Below, in pieces: positions 23,527 through 35,468 of a stretch of 64,000 nucleotides of DNA. Location: NCBI GenBank assembly GCA_023362775.1, contig JALMGJ010000005.1, forward strand, positions 39,799,463 to 39,863,462, read 5' to 3'. The notes under the pieces are model-generated. The model saw only the letters and a list, made by a program, of their open reading frames with translations, searched no databases and was not told the origin of the DNA. Positions within the stretch are counted from its first letter, which is position 1. The number at the start of each line of letters is the position of its first letter. The position numbers and the translations under genes are program-made. The stretch is from Charina bottae (Eukaryota > Chordata > Lepidosauria > Squamata > Charinaidae).

Positions 23527-23992
23527 TTTTTGTTTTTATACCCCGCCTATCCCCGCCTAGAGGACTCTAGGCGGCTTACATACATCTTCATACATATACA
23601 TCGTTATACATTATTTCCATTTAAACCGCGCACCAAGGGAGGGGGTAAGGGAACCGACTCTTCTCTGGCTTCTGGACTACATGTCCCACGATGCCTTGCA
23701 TCGGAGCTGGCTGCTGACGTCCTGTAGCTGTTGTTACTTCAGGATCCGTCATGACCGCCGCCATTCAAGAGATCTTCAGTTCGGTGGACGCCGACCCCTG
23801 ACAGGACGTCAGCAAATTTTCCCACTTAAGGTGGTACCCAATTTATCTACTTGCAAGCTTTCGAACTGTTGGGTCGACAGGAGCTGGGACTAGCAACAAG
23901 AGCTCACCTCGTTGCGTGGGGATTTGAACTGCCGACCTTCCGACCGGCAGTCTACAGCTTCAGTGGTTTAACTCGCTGAGCCACCGCGTCCC
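23490..23992 (-). mobile_element. tRNA-derived SINE with L2-type tail, full length
   Basis: Read on the minus strand: a tRNA-like head at 23992 (gacgcggtggctcagcgag, B-box-like gttcaaatcc), a body sharing gctcttgttgctagtcccag and gcaagtagataaattgggta with the Bov-B-tailed SINEs, a unique centre, then a tail (gtaagccgcctagag, ggcggggtat) and an (AAAT)n end at about 23493-23529. At ~500 bp it is longer than the Bov-B-tailed kind. The plus-strand copy at 47498-48013 aligns throughout. The tail resembles L2, so L2 machinery probably mobilised it. Confidence 0.85.
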
Positions 23993-24869
23993 TTTTAAAA
24001 AAAGAGGCTCTCCGCCACAGCAGAAAGCCTTCTAGACAAATACAAAAAGAGCTGAAGTCACTTTTCTTGAGCAGCTCAAGATCGAGCATAAGGCTATACT
24101 CCCATTGTCATTTTATCCTCTCAACAATGTATGAGGTAGGTTAAACATCTCAATGGTAGCAAAAGATACACTGAAATAGGATTATCACATGATATATCCA
24201 ATGGGACTTTTAAGTTGCTGGAAATTCAACTACCAAAGCATAACCTCCAGCCTTTATACTTCTACCACGAAGATAAGTTTTTAAGGGGCTGGAAATTTAT
24301 TTCCAGTTATGTTCTGAACCTGCTAAAGAACAGCACACATTCTTAGGGTTCTACACACTTCGAAAATTAATCTGAAGGAGCATTTTGTACTCTCTGCTAT
24401 TCATTAAAGCAGCAATGCTTTTCTCAGGCTGAAGCATGGTTCTGAAAAGAAAAAAAAGATGATGATGTTTTAAGAGTTGCATCAATAGACTCCTTAAAAC
24501 ACTTTTCTCCCAGATTCATCCCTCACCCTGAAAAAAAAACACGGCTGCTTCAATGGATAGCTGAGATGAACAGCTGGCTTCTCAGGTCAAAGTACTTCTT
24601 CCAAATCATTTCAAAGCATGAATAGACCCAAATATGTCTTAAGGAAGGGATGGGAAATTTATAATCTTAGGCCAACATGTATCTGTAGCCTAATTCCATT
24701 CATCTTTGAAAGCAATCAGTACTGCTCTTTGGCCAGAGGAATTCCCCCTCCCCCAACTTCCCAAGATGGGAAGAAAAGGGAGAGAGAAAGAGATGTCAGA
24801 GAGAAAAGGGATGTACACATGTAACTACTAAAGCATAACTTTAGAACAAATATTTGGCAATAATCAGTA
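23993..24869. other. Intergenic DNA, possible MIR-like scrap
   Basis: attttatcctctcaacaatg followed by gaggtaggtta near 24110-24143 resembles a reversed CORE-SINE segment but is too short to be sure. A purine-rich tract spans 24765-24815. Confidence 0.4.
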
Positions 24870-25960
24870 ATAATATTTATTTATTTATTTATTAATCAAA
24901 CTTCTATCACTGCCCATCTCCCTCCACCAGAGGGACTCTGGGCGGTTTACAACAAAATAATAGAAACAAAAAACATAAAATATACATAGAATATAAAAAT
25001 ACAAATTAAAAAACAAGATTAAAATCCAAGAGGCAAGAGTGGTAAAACGATCTAACTTAATCCAATGTAGGAGAGGAGCTCTCTAAGGTATTAGCCATCC
25101 CCAAGAGTGACTATTCCTTCCTTGGTCCCAAGCAAGGCGGCAGAGCCAGGTTTTCAGGTTCTTCCGGAAGGTCAGGAGCGAAGGGGCTAATCTCACCTCC
25201 GGGGGCAAGTTGTTCCACAAGGCGGGAGCTACTGCAGAGAAGGCACGCTTCCTGGACCCCGCCAGATGGAACTCTCTTATAGATGGGGTCCGTAGCATGC
25301 CCTCTCTGCATGATCGGGTGGGACGGGTGGATATATTGGGGACGAGGTGGTCCCTCAGGTAACCTGGCCCCATGCCATGTAGGGCTTTAAAGGTGATAAC
25401 CAACACCTTGAATTGGACCCGGAAGCAAACTGGTACCCAATGCAGCTCACATAACAAGGGTTTTACATGTGCCGATCTAGGGGCACCAGCAATGGCCTGT
25501 GCAGCTGCATTCTGGACCAGCTGAAGCATCCGGATACTCTTCAAGGGTAGCCCCATGTAGAGCACATTACAGTAGTCTATATGGGAGATAACAAGGGCAT
25601 GAGTGACTGTTCGAAAGGCCTCCCGATCCAGGAACGGGCGTAACTGGTGCACAACACGAAGTTGTGCAAAAGCCCTTCTGGCCACGACTGCCACCTGCTC
25701 TTCGAGCAGGAGTCGTGAGTCCAGGAGGACACCCAGATTCCGCACCGGATCTGTCTGGGGCAGTGCAACCCCATCCAGAACCAAAGATGATAATGTCCCA
25801 GATGGGGAAGAGCCATTAATCCACAGCCACTCCGTCTTACCAGGGTTCAGTTGAAGCCTGTTGGACCCCATCCAGGCCCCTACAGCCCCCAGGCACCGAG
25901 AAAGAGCAGTCACAGCATCACTTACCTCACCCGGGACAGAGATATATAGCATATATATAG
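24870..25960 (-). mobile_element. L2 LINE 3' portion, 5'-truncated
   Basis: This minus-strand L2 has an intact 3' UTR and tail: an (AAAT)n end at about 24876-24894 and the gggcggtttacaac signature at about 24939-24952. Its 5' truncation falls at about 25955, inside RT. A possible 8-bp duplication (ataatatt at 24870-24877 and 25971-25978) is AT-rich and weak. It overlaps the L2 at 19511-22499 by about 120 bp of homology in inverted orientation. Confidence 0.9.
25083..25952 (-). pseudogene. L2 reverse transcriptase thumb/C-terminal region, open frame
   Basis: 289 codons without interruption, beginning just downstream of the lost YADD motif. Landmarks: LQLNPGKTEWLWIN near residue 35, VRNLGVLLDSRL near 72, HIDYCNVLYMGLP near 128, RMLQLVQNAAAQAIAG near 144, ELHWVPVCFRVQFKVL near 168, and a terminal SWGWLIP. 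The order matches L2 C-termini. The ATG at 25952 comes from flanking AT-rich DNA and is not a real start. Lacking endonuclease and catalytic palm, it cannot work alone. The open frame implies recent insertion. Confidence 0.85.
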
Positions 25961-26039
25961 AATATTATATATAATATTCCAGAACTCCTACCATACAAAA
26001 CATCAACTCCTGTCAAGTCCCACCCATTTCCAAATGAGA

Positions 26040-26345
26040 AAGCACTAAGAATTGACCAGGAGTGTGAGGGTGACCTTGGAAGATGGGGGAAGAGATGCCG
26101 CCTAGGGAATGATCAGATAAAAGAGAAAGGAGCCCTACAGAGTAACGGCCACAGAAAGAAACTTAGGAAGGGCCTGCCCTACTTACTCAGGCGGTAAATA
26201 GGGAGGGCAGGAGATCTGTACTTTCAGACTTGCAAGATTCTGTTAATGTAGCCTTACAATAAAATAGAATTAGCTCATCTGGTCTTGTTTCCTGTCTGGT
26301 TTACCTGGGAGGGCTGACACCAGATCAGTCTTGGTCCATATTAGG
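26040..26345 (+). repeat. LTR-like element, second and longer copy
   Basis: The right half matches 7985-8133 (cttgcaagattctgt, ttacaataaaatag, agctcatctgg, gtttacc). The left part may be U3-like. There is a poly(A) signal but no internal coding region, so it could be a solo LTR of an old endogenous retrovirus. Ends and target duplication could not be fixed: candidate flanks ccaaa and ccaga are imperfect. Confidence 0.45.
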
Positions 26346-29300
26346 ATCTATATATCTAGCTTGTGCTCCAACTGCAGAAGTCATCAATAGGAAGTGGTCA
26401 GCAACTTTTACACAGATAGTGATTCCAAGTTACAATATGTCTGCCCCTTTTACAATTCCAGCACAGATTGTTCAGATATATCCACAAACACATTGCTTTT
26501 GCAGTGAGGTAAACAGGGAGGCATTTATATCTTAATTGGTGCTACCAGGAATGTACCTTATTACCCTCCTGTTCTAAGGAAGCTGCATGCTCTGGTTAGG
26601 TAGGTTAGTAAAGGGAAGGTGAAGCATAGTAGGTAGCTCAGGATGCCAGAATGGAATTATTTAATGTGTTCATCAATATTAATCTATTCATGCCTTCCTT
26701 CCATATAGTGTTCCTACCCTCACAGTGCTTGATTGAATGCAAGTTGACACTAGAGGAATGGTCCTTCAGACTACTCCTGCCCCTGGATCATATACTGCTG
26801 AACCAGGTAGAGCAAGACACCACTGATGCCTGAGCAGAATTGCAATAGATCCTCTAACACAACGTGTGTCCTTGTTCTTCTTCTTATTATTATTGTGTCC
26901 AAACTGTGCTGAACTGTGCTGAACATCGGGAATTTATGTGTATCTCTGGGCATACACCTTTATGGAGATTGTCAATCCTGCCCCCTTCTCCAACTTTCAC
27001 AGGCATCATTCACTCCACCAAAACACAATTCCTCATAACAGTTACTTCTGTTTGCTTAATGACTGTCCAGTAGAGGCTACATGCCTAAGGAAAAATCACA
27101 CTTAGGATCCTGAATGTCCTACCTAGTTGCTCTTTCTCAAGATGATTAAAGTCTATGAAGTAATTAACCCCAAATGACAATATAAGAATATAAGAAGAGC
27201 AAATATCCAGTCAAGCTCCCTACCTGTTGAGGTGAGAATTGACTGAAAGATGTTGGAAGCTAAGATACATTGTTGGTGAGAAAGTTGAAGTCTGAATTTG
27301 GCAGGATATTTCACTTTTATTGATAAATTTTTCAGCATCTTTCCTTGAAGTCTGGCCTTCTTTTCATAGATCTCTCCTTCCCAGGCTCTATTTAATTCAA
27401 TCTTTCTTTGCTTGCTCTGGTTCTCTTTTTGGATTGGATCTCCTGGGGAGCTGTCCAACTTTGGGCCACCAGGGTCAATTCAAAAGAGTCCTGCTTCTCA
27501 TCTAACAGTGACATTTTGCCAAAACAGGAACAGATCATGACATTTTGTTTTACTATGTTTATTTATGTTTCACAAATTCCTAGCATAATTACTTCCCTTC
27601 CTCTCTTAGCACATATCAAAGTTTAGGACACAGACAGTAAACGTTTGGAGAGAAAACATAAATAGTAGCTCTGACCTTATCAGCAAATGTAAGCATATAA
27701 CTTTCACAAAAAGTGGGGGTGTAGTACATAAAATCAGGAGAGGAAAAGGTTCTGGCTTAGGTTCACGAGATGGTTCTATTGCTACAAATAAGCATTCCCT
27801 AAAATAATTTCGATATTAAGTACATAAACTACACTGATCATTCTGTTTATCATACAAATCTTTAATTTGGTGAGGCCTTTAATCACCCTGTACAGGCATC
27901 TTCGGAACAAACCCATTCAACAATAGTAGTTTAGTCATGGTCAGTGATTATTAACAGATTATTGTCCGCACCCTCATTCAATTAAAACTTCCACAATTCT
28001 TCTGGGGACATTCTGACAGTTAAATGCAGTTTGTAACACAGATAAGGCCCTAAGTGAACACTGAACTGATAGTTGTGTTGCCCTTGTTAAAATTTGTTTT
28101 GCTTCCAAGTTAAAGTGGCATTGCTCGTGCTGTTTGATGCTCATGCATTTATCTCTGACCTGCCAAAGATAGTGATGTTTTCTTCCATTATTTTTTTACT
28201 ATCACAGGATATTATGCTGCAATATAATACCAATTAAGTGCTTGGTTCCTCTTTTCCCACTTTTCTACTAATGAACCTGAAGAAAATTACCTAAAATTAA
28301 TATTGCAATATCACTATTGATAAATCAAAATCACTGAATTCCTATGGTCGAGGATAGAGTCACACAAGTTGAATTACTATGCTGAAAATTATTGTATAGT
28401 TTAATTTATTATTAATCTTTTCAGGAAAGGTTAGGTTACAATTTCTAAAGTCATGGGCAGGGGTTGGGGTGGGGAGGGGTGGAATAGACAAAAGTTGTAG
28501 GTTTTAAAAAGCTACATCACTGAAAAAGAAACACATACTAGACAATTGAGTTTATCTGAATTAGGGTGAATTGATCTTTCTTTCTTTTTCCTCTAGTTTC
28601 CTTCTGTCTAATTTTTATTCTTTTCAAAGATCATGGGAATCTTAAACCTATGCACACACATTCACACATACACAAGGGAAGAAATATCCCAGATATCCTA
28701 ATAAATGGATAAATAGTGCAGTAAACATTTCAGTCCTGCTTTTATAACCACATAGAATTTGATTTCTGCAAGGAAGCTATATGAAACTGGGCAACTGGAA
28801 TAAATTGACTGTGCTTCTTACAAGAAAAGCGAAGCTCATTAAAGTATGGAACACAATCTGGAGAAGCCAAATGTCTTCCTGAGCTGCCCCCATTTATTCC
28901 ACTAAAGGCTTGGCATCTAACGAGGGCTTAGTCAAATTTCCCACTGAGTTTTGCTTCTCATGACTATCAAACTTTTCAAGGAATATAGGTTTTCTCTCAG
29001 TGTTTGAATAAGATTTTATTTTGACAGAGTGGCAAGGCAAAGGACTTTCAAACAATTTGACCAAAGTTTCTTGCTATTAGGAGTAATATATTTGTGTTGC
29101 TTAATAAAAATGTTGATTGCTTTCTGGCAGACCATTTTCACAGGGATCCATGGCATAGAGAATATAAAGCCAGTTTTAAAAAAGGGCAAAGCCTGATTAA
29201 ATCCACTATTGCTTTCTTATATAGATTATCTTATATATATTTTATATATATATATCTTATATATATTTCTTATATAGATTATCACAGCAATGTTATCAGG

Positions 29301-29465
29301 GAAGTGTAAATGTGTTGGAATTGAGAAGGAATTGTAAGAACATGAAAACCATCTATTTGGATCACTTCAGTGATTCAGTCAGCCTTTAATTTCACTAGTC
29401 TTTAATTTCACTAGTACAGTATATCCTCAGAGATAGTATTCAACAGTCCTATAATAATGGTGGAT
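26346..29465. other. 3.1 kb AT-rich intergenic DNA
   Basis: No repeat family was recognised apart from small features: an exact 16-bp tandem duplication (ctttaatttcactagt) at 29384-29399 and 29400-29415, and an AT-only repeated tract at about 29220-29282. Confidence 0.5.
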
Positions 29466-29600
29466 GTATTATTGTTGTTGTTGTTGTTGTTGTTGTTGTT
29501 ATTATTATTATTATTTTAAATTTATTATAGCTGCCCACTTCCATAGACTCTGGGCAGCTTGCAAATACAAATACAAAACAACTAAAACAATTCCAAACAT
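29466..29600 (-). mobile_element. L2-type 3' tail with (TTG)n/(TTA)n end
   Basis: Reversed L2 tail signature (ctgcccacttccatagactc, then gggcagcttgcaaatac) preceded by nine or so TTG units and several TTA units, which are the 3' simple-repeat end of the element. Confidence 0.6.
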
Positions 29601-30010
29601 ACAACCCCTCAGGCAGCCTGGACTAAAACAAACAGTAGCAAATCAAACCAAACCAGGGGCCCCATAAACACATTTTAGAATCCAGGACTATCTATTAGAC
29701 ATTGTAAACATTTTCTAGCTTCTAAATGCCATCCGCTATCATTACATTTTTGGATGAAAAAGTGTGAGAGGACAAAAAAAGCTTAAATATGCATTATTGT
29801 TGGAAGGACAAGTCAGTGATATATTCAGAAATATAGCTTTAAGAGATTTAAGTTCCACAACTGTATGGAAATTACAGTTGTTGTCTTTCAAACATGTGTA
29901 GATTAGCATATTCATAGTTTCCCACATTCCTCTGAAGAGTCAAGGACTCAAGAGACCATTGTTTAAGGAAATTCTGAGGAAATATATGAAGATCCAAAGG
30001 ATTAAGGCCA
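29601..30010. other. Intergenic DNA, nothing recognised
   Basis: Possibly more degraded 3' UTR of the preceding L2 up to about 29660; beyond that nothing was identified. Confidence 0.4.
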
Positions 30011-30027
30011 TTTTATAGCTGGTAAGA

Positions 30028-30354
30028 CAAGGGGTGTGGTGGCTCAGCGGGTAAGACGCCAGGCTTGTGGATCGGAAGATTGCAAGTTCGGAGGTTCGAA
30101 TCCCTAGCCCTACGTGCGGAGTGAGCTCCTACACTCGCCCCAGCTCTTGCCAACCTAGCAATTTGAAAGCATGCAAATGCAAGGAGATGAATAGGTACCA
30201 CTTTGGTGGGTAGGTAACAGCGTTCCGCGCGCATCATACGGCCACATGACCATGGAAGCGTCTTCAGACAATGCTGGCTCTTCGGCTAACAAACGGAGAT
30301 GAGCACCGGCCCCTAGAGTCGGACACGACTGCACAAATGTGCGGGGGGGACCTT
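30028..30354 (+). mobile_element. Bov-B-tailed SINE, complete
   Basis: Same family and length as 891-1223, with both box motifs (tggctcagcgggtaag, ggttcgaatcc) and the gtcggacacgactgcac tail. A perfect 17-bp target duplication (ttttatagctggtaaga) lies at 30011-30027 and 30355-30371. Several substitutions from the other copies, partly at CpG sites, fit moderate age. Confidence 0.92.
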
Positions 30355-30371
30355 TTTTATAGCTGGTAAGA

Positions 30372-33300
30372 TTAATAGTGGTGGGAGGTAAGAGATTAAG
30401 ACATCATATTCAAAATTATGGAGAAAATTCTACTGTTATTTCAGACCAAGCACAACTCAGTGATTGAAAAGACCACAGCTTAGGAGGCAATAGAGAAGGG
30501 AACAGGATCTCATCCTGTATTCCTGTAATCTGATCTTCTGAGAAATCACCATTTTTTCTTTTATTCCTTTTTATCTTTCTTTCTCATTGATGATTCTTTG
30601 TTCCAAAGTATGGATAATATGAGTTGCTAGATTTGTCTTCCTTTAAGGTTCAGGTCCTTAAAGTGGCAGCATTTAGCAAGTTTATAATTTGCAGCTTGAA
30701 CAATTCAAATAAAACCAGAAATATAATTTATGTAATTTAGCCATGCATATACTACTTCAATATACCCTATCCAATAATCAGCTCCTCAACAGAAGTACGC
30801 CAACTTCTTTTCCTCCAAGCTTCTTCTTGAATAGGGTCTTCATTCCTTCAGGGCTAAACCAAACACTTCATGAAGTTTGCACATGCAAGGGATTATCAGC
30901 CATTCTCTGTATTGCAACTGGTGCAATACAATTGGAGTTGCAATATCATTAAAAGACTAATTTTGGTTTTATAGTATCTTTTTTACCCAAAGAATTACCT
31001 ATTTTCTTGGATTTTCAGTCAATGGAAGACAAACCTCTCCAAGGTAAATGAACACAAAAGATATCCAGGTGGTGACAACTCTTTGATAAGATGTTAAGAA
31101 TGGGGATCACCAAGTGATCTATGTATGAAAGGGGCGAAGAACAGTTCAGCCCAAGAATAAGATTGCCATAGAAGGCAGAATGACATCAGGGGATAAGACC
31201 TTAAGGAAGGGACATCCCTTCCATTTTGTTAAAGCCCTACTGTTTGAATCATCAATATGCCTGGGCAGAAAGAGATGAGCAGCAATGATTCTCCATCTCC
31301 TTTTGCATGGGCAAAACCAATCTTTGTACAGGAAGCACTTTTGTCCCCCCCCCCCGTACCTTCCTTAATAGCAAAAAGCATAGGACAGATGAAGAGACCC
31401 AGGATTCAAACTTGTGACTAACACATAAAGGGCAGTTTTCCTGGGTGTTGTTAGACAGAAAATATCTTGTATGTAAGATGTAAAATATTCCTAATTCTCT
31501 GCAATAATTCTACTTATCTACCCTTCCTAAATCTGCTTGTGAAATATAGAGCACAGGGAGAGTCTAACCACTGTACCTTCTACAGCACCTTGGCTTGGTG
31601 AGGGTCTAGAAGAGGTTAACGATCCTTAATGTAGTAGAGGACAGAAGTTCTACAATAATGACTCCATTTCCAGCTCTACAATGTTGGTTTGCTAGGATAC
31701 CTTAAGGACTGCAGTTATCTAGTTAGTTGAAGATTGAACTGTTATTGCAAATTTATTTGAGAAGATCATTTGGTGATTTAAGTAAGAAGGACATTAAAAC
31801 GATTCCAGCTGAGCATTATAAGATTATTTTTAAAAATTGCAACATCAATTAAAAAATCTCTATATTTTGAAATGTAAATGAGTTTGGAAGATGAAAATCT
31901 CTAAAGGGTATAGCCATCAATATCTTCACTCTTCCATGCTCATTTGCACACTCTGATAGCTTTGTTAATAACAATTTGCATATTCTTCTAGATGATGTGC
32001 TTAGATGAAGTGCAAAAGCTCTACTTCCACTGTTCACAAAATAAGGCATTCAAAGTCTCAAGGCCCCTTGGAAAGCTGTCCCCAGCACCTCCCCACTTTC
32101 AGCACTACTGTTTTACTATTCAATCATCTTGACCCTAAATTAAATATTGAGTTTAAATAACTCTGCAAAGGTTATGCTACCAATGCATGGCCCCTCTGGG
32201 TCAAACTCTTCAACATCTTATATCTGAAGGCATTATCATTAAAAAACACTTGGATTTATATGAGCATGGGCATGCAAGGCCCTTTCTCCCAGTTTATATG
32301 CCTGGTGGAGGAAGGAACTAAGGGAAAGTGATCTGGGAGGTGCAGGTGGGAGGACATGTCTGACGAAGGTTCAGAGTCCTAACCTAGGAAAATCTCCATC
32401 TGGCATGGAGACAGGATTACGGATATATTTGGTGCAAGGGCATTGATATATCAACTAAACCTCTCTCTGTCTTTCCCCCTCCTGCCCATAAATAGAGGTG
32501 TTTATGCACAGAAGCTCCTGATCTCAAGAAAAGATATGCACATAGGCTACCATTATATTAGCTCAGTACAGTCACACTCCCTGTGGAAACTCATTCACTC
32601 AAACTGGATGCGATAGGACACTTCCCTTGGTATTACTTACCAGGACACTTGCTTTCAGCTGACTTCAGTTGGCTTTTTAAAATATTTTTTTTAATCTTTA
32701 CAAAAATTGGGAGCCACAACCCTAAACCAAAGAACCAGCCTCTGCATAACTTTTATTTACTAGAATGCGTATGGGCTTCAGATGAGTTTCTGAAGCATTG
32801 TTATAAACATACAAGTAGCAACTTGAGAGAGACAGAGAGGGTGGGGGGGAGAGGGAGAGGGAGAGACTCTAGATGTTTATGTAGCATAAGGAGAATAGGG
32901 GAGCTAAAAGGATGGTAGGGATAATATCAGCAACTGCTTTCTGGTAAATATCTTATGGCAGTGTCCATCATGGCAGCCATTTTTTGAGAACACCCAAACA
33001 TGCTCACTGAATTTTCAAATGTTCCCAAAGCTTATAGAAGAATGACAGGAAGAAATGGAAAAGAGGCATGTGAATGTGAAAAGAGTAGAAAGGAGACTTC
33101 AAGCTGATGCTGGAAAGATAAAGTATATTTATGTATGCATCATTTAGTACAATAATTTTATATTGCCCAATATTGAATTATTTATGGTGTGCTAAAAAGG
33201 ACATGAAGCAAGATTTTGCATCAAGGACAGTGCCTTTCTAACAAGTTTACTGAACATGCATACCACCATCTAATAACATACAGTACCAGCCTGAAAATGT

Positions 33301-34499
33301 TGAATAGTTTCTGCATACTTGTCTCTGGAAATAAGCCTTGATGAATATTGCTGAACTGACTACTGAATAAATTGTTGCCTTGGCCTGCACTTTATGTATC
33401 TATTTTTATAAGGAAAGGGTATTATGGTGCATGTAATTTGTAGTCCAATCTTAAATATCCTGGTTTTCTAAGAAGTAAAAAAAAATCAAAGTTAAAGTTT
33501 TACTATGCAGGTGGTATAAGATATGTGTTCCCTGTTATGATACCATATAATTTTTAATATGTGCTCCAAATGGAATCTATGGAAACATGGTTTTAGAACC
33601 TTACTGTATAGTAACAAAATTGGTGGATTCCCAGATTTGTATACATGCCAGATGCCACTTGGATCATGCCCAGAGAATAATGTCATTTTAGCTATTACAA
33701 GGTGAGTTTTTGATACATAAATATTTTTCTTATTTGTTTAGTTATTTCATTATATTTTAATTATTTTTTTTAAAAAAATGCATATGTGAAAGGGGTGGAA
33801 TATATATGTTTGGAGGACAGAGGAAGAGTTGAAATTTGACTTGTTTAAATATAGAATAAAAATATTTAATAACAATAACTAACAATAATCGTTCCTGCTC
33901 TCCCACTGACCTTACGATTCTCTACTCCAAATTATATATTTTTTCCCAAACAAATCACAGAGATGGTTAACTAGACTGTAATATTAGGATGAGGCATGTT
34001 TAATCAAATTTCTAATATGCTTTTTATATTTGGAATCCTATCAAAAATGAGAAAATTACTACAGTAACTTTTCAATGAAGACCCTTTATTGAAACTGAGA
34101 TACAAAAGGTAATGTGCCAGAAAAAAGATAAGCTTTAGCTGTCAGGCTGAATAAGCATGAGCATTTATTCAACTTTCTCACAATTATTTAAATCACATGG
34201 GTCACAGTCTAGCACACAGTGGCCTTTAAATCCCACCAAAACTGAGAAAATGACAAACCTAAGGCCGTGGACCTAAGCCCATTTATTTGAACAGATCCTA
34301 TCAATAACTAGGATTTTTGACTGAATAAACATAGTTTTGCTCTGCTTCTGTGCTAGATTAGGAATAGCAAATTCTAGGAATTAGCACTGTTTTTAGCATA
34401 AATTGAATTTATAAATTGACTTATAAAGAGTCACATGATAATACCCAGTTCTCTTTTTCCATTCTGGGCTGGCCTAGCCAGATATGTCATGAAATCTTG
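30372..34499. other. 4.1 kb AT-rich intergenic DNA
   Basis: Contains a poly-C run near 31346-31355 and a purine-rich tract at about 32826-32869. No coding motif or repeat family was recognised. Confidence 0.5.
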
Positions 34500-34700
34500 A
34501 TCTGGTGTCTACAAGCTGTGGGGGCCTGGATGGGATGAAACAGGCTGAAGTTGGATCCAACCGAGATAGCATTGCTCTTTGTTCATCTGGTTCTCCGTCT
34601 GCTGCAATTATAACTCTGTGCAGGGTGTCACTCACCCTGCCTGAAGGAAGAGGTCTACAGTTTGGGAGACTTCCTGTCTTGCAGTAGGATCTGCAGTTTT
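34500..34700 (+). pseudogene. L2 reverse transcriptase relic
   Basis: Translation with one stop gives WMG*NRLKLDPTEIAL, the segment just after the catalytic motif in L2 (compare NRLQLNPGKTE in the better copies). Downstream similarity fades within about 150 bp. Too degraded for more. Confidence 0.5.
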
Positions 34701-35334
34701 AGGAGTATGTTTATTTGTAGCAATAATAGCAATGTCAAACCTAAAGCCAGAAGCTTTCCACTCCTGACCCTGTGCTCTGTAATCAAGCTTTTGTAAAAAT
34801 TATAAGGTTCCATTTGCTGGGAGGGTCAAAGCTACTGTTTATTCTTTCTCTCTGAACTTTTACTGCCTGTTCCCAAAACTTTAATTATGGAATGGGAGGA
34901 GAGTTGATTGGAATTAGGCAGCACCTAAGTTGAATAAAATACATACAGTAAATAAAGCTGAGAAAGAAGTAAGCAAAGCTAAAGATTAGCATGCACTGTT
35001 AAGGGCTTCTTGATCTGGCATGCATCAATGTATTTCATAAGCAGCTCCCCTTGAACAAATTGTAATGGCCTGAAGTTGGAAAGCTTGCCAGGAAATCTAA
35101 TCCTGGGAAAGAACTGAGAACAAGCAAAAAAGGAATGGGACCAGTCACAGCTGGGGATGCAGGAATATCTGAAAAGTGGCCTAAAGTTTTGAGAAGATAA
35201 AAGAAGCTGAAATTCTGCTAGCAAATAGAAAAAGAATCCTGACATGTTGGCCGACACGTGGTCAGAATTCTAGAAGGCCATCAGAATGGAACTTTCAAGG
35301 TGTAATCAGTGCTGCCACCTTGGCTATTGCGCTA
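34701..35334. other. Intergenic DNA, nothing recognised
   Basis: May include eroded L2 3' sequence linking to the tail at 35335, but this cannot be shown by eye. Confidence 0.4.
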
Positions 35335-35468
35335 TTATTGTTTTATTGGTTAGTGTTTTATTGGATTGTTTTTTATTGATCTTTGTAATTTTATTGTATT
35401 TTGGTTTTATCTGCTTGTAAACAGCTATAAATTTGATCCTGAGATATAAAAATATAATAAATAAATAA
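35335..35468 (+). mobile_element. Degraded L2-type tail
   Basis: A T-rich stretch, then gcttgtaaacagctataaat and gatataaaaatataataaat with an (AAAT)n-like end, similar in order to L2 3' ends elsewhere here, but with the gggcgg hairpin lost. Confidence 0.45.

Noticed and set aside
19511..25960. A single L2 split and inverted, with its 5' part at 19.5-22.5 kb and its 3' part at 24.9-26 kb
   Set aside because: The two pieces overlap by about 120 bp of the same RT region with substitutions, so they are separate insertions. The order also does not fit twin-priming inversion.
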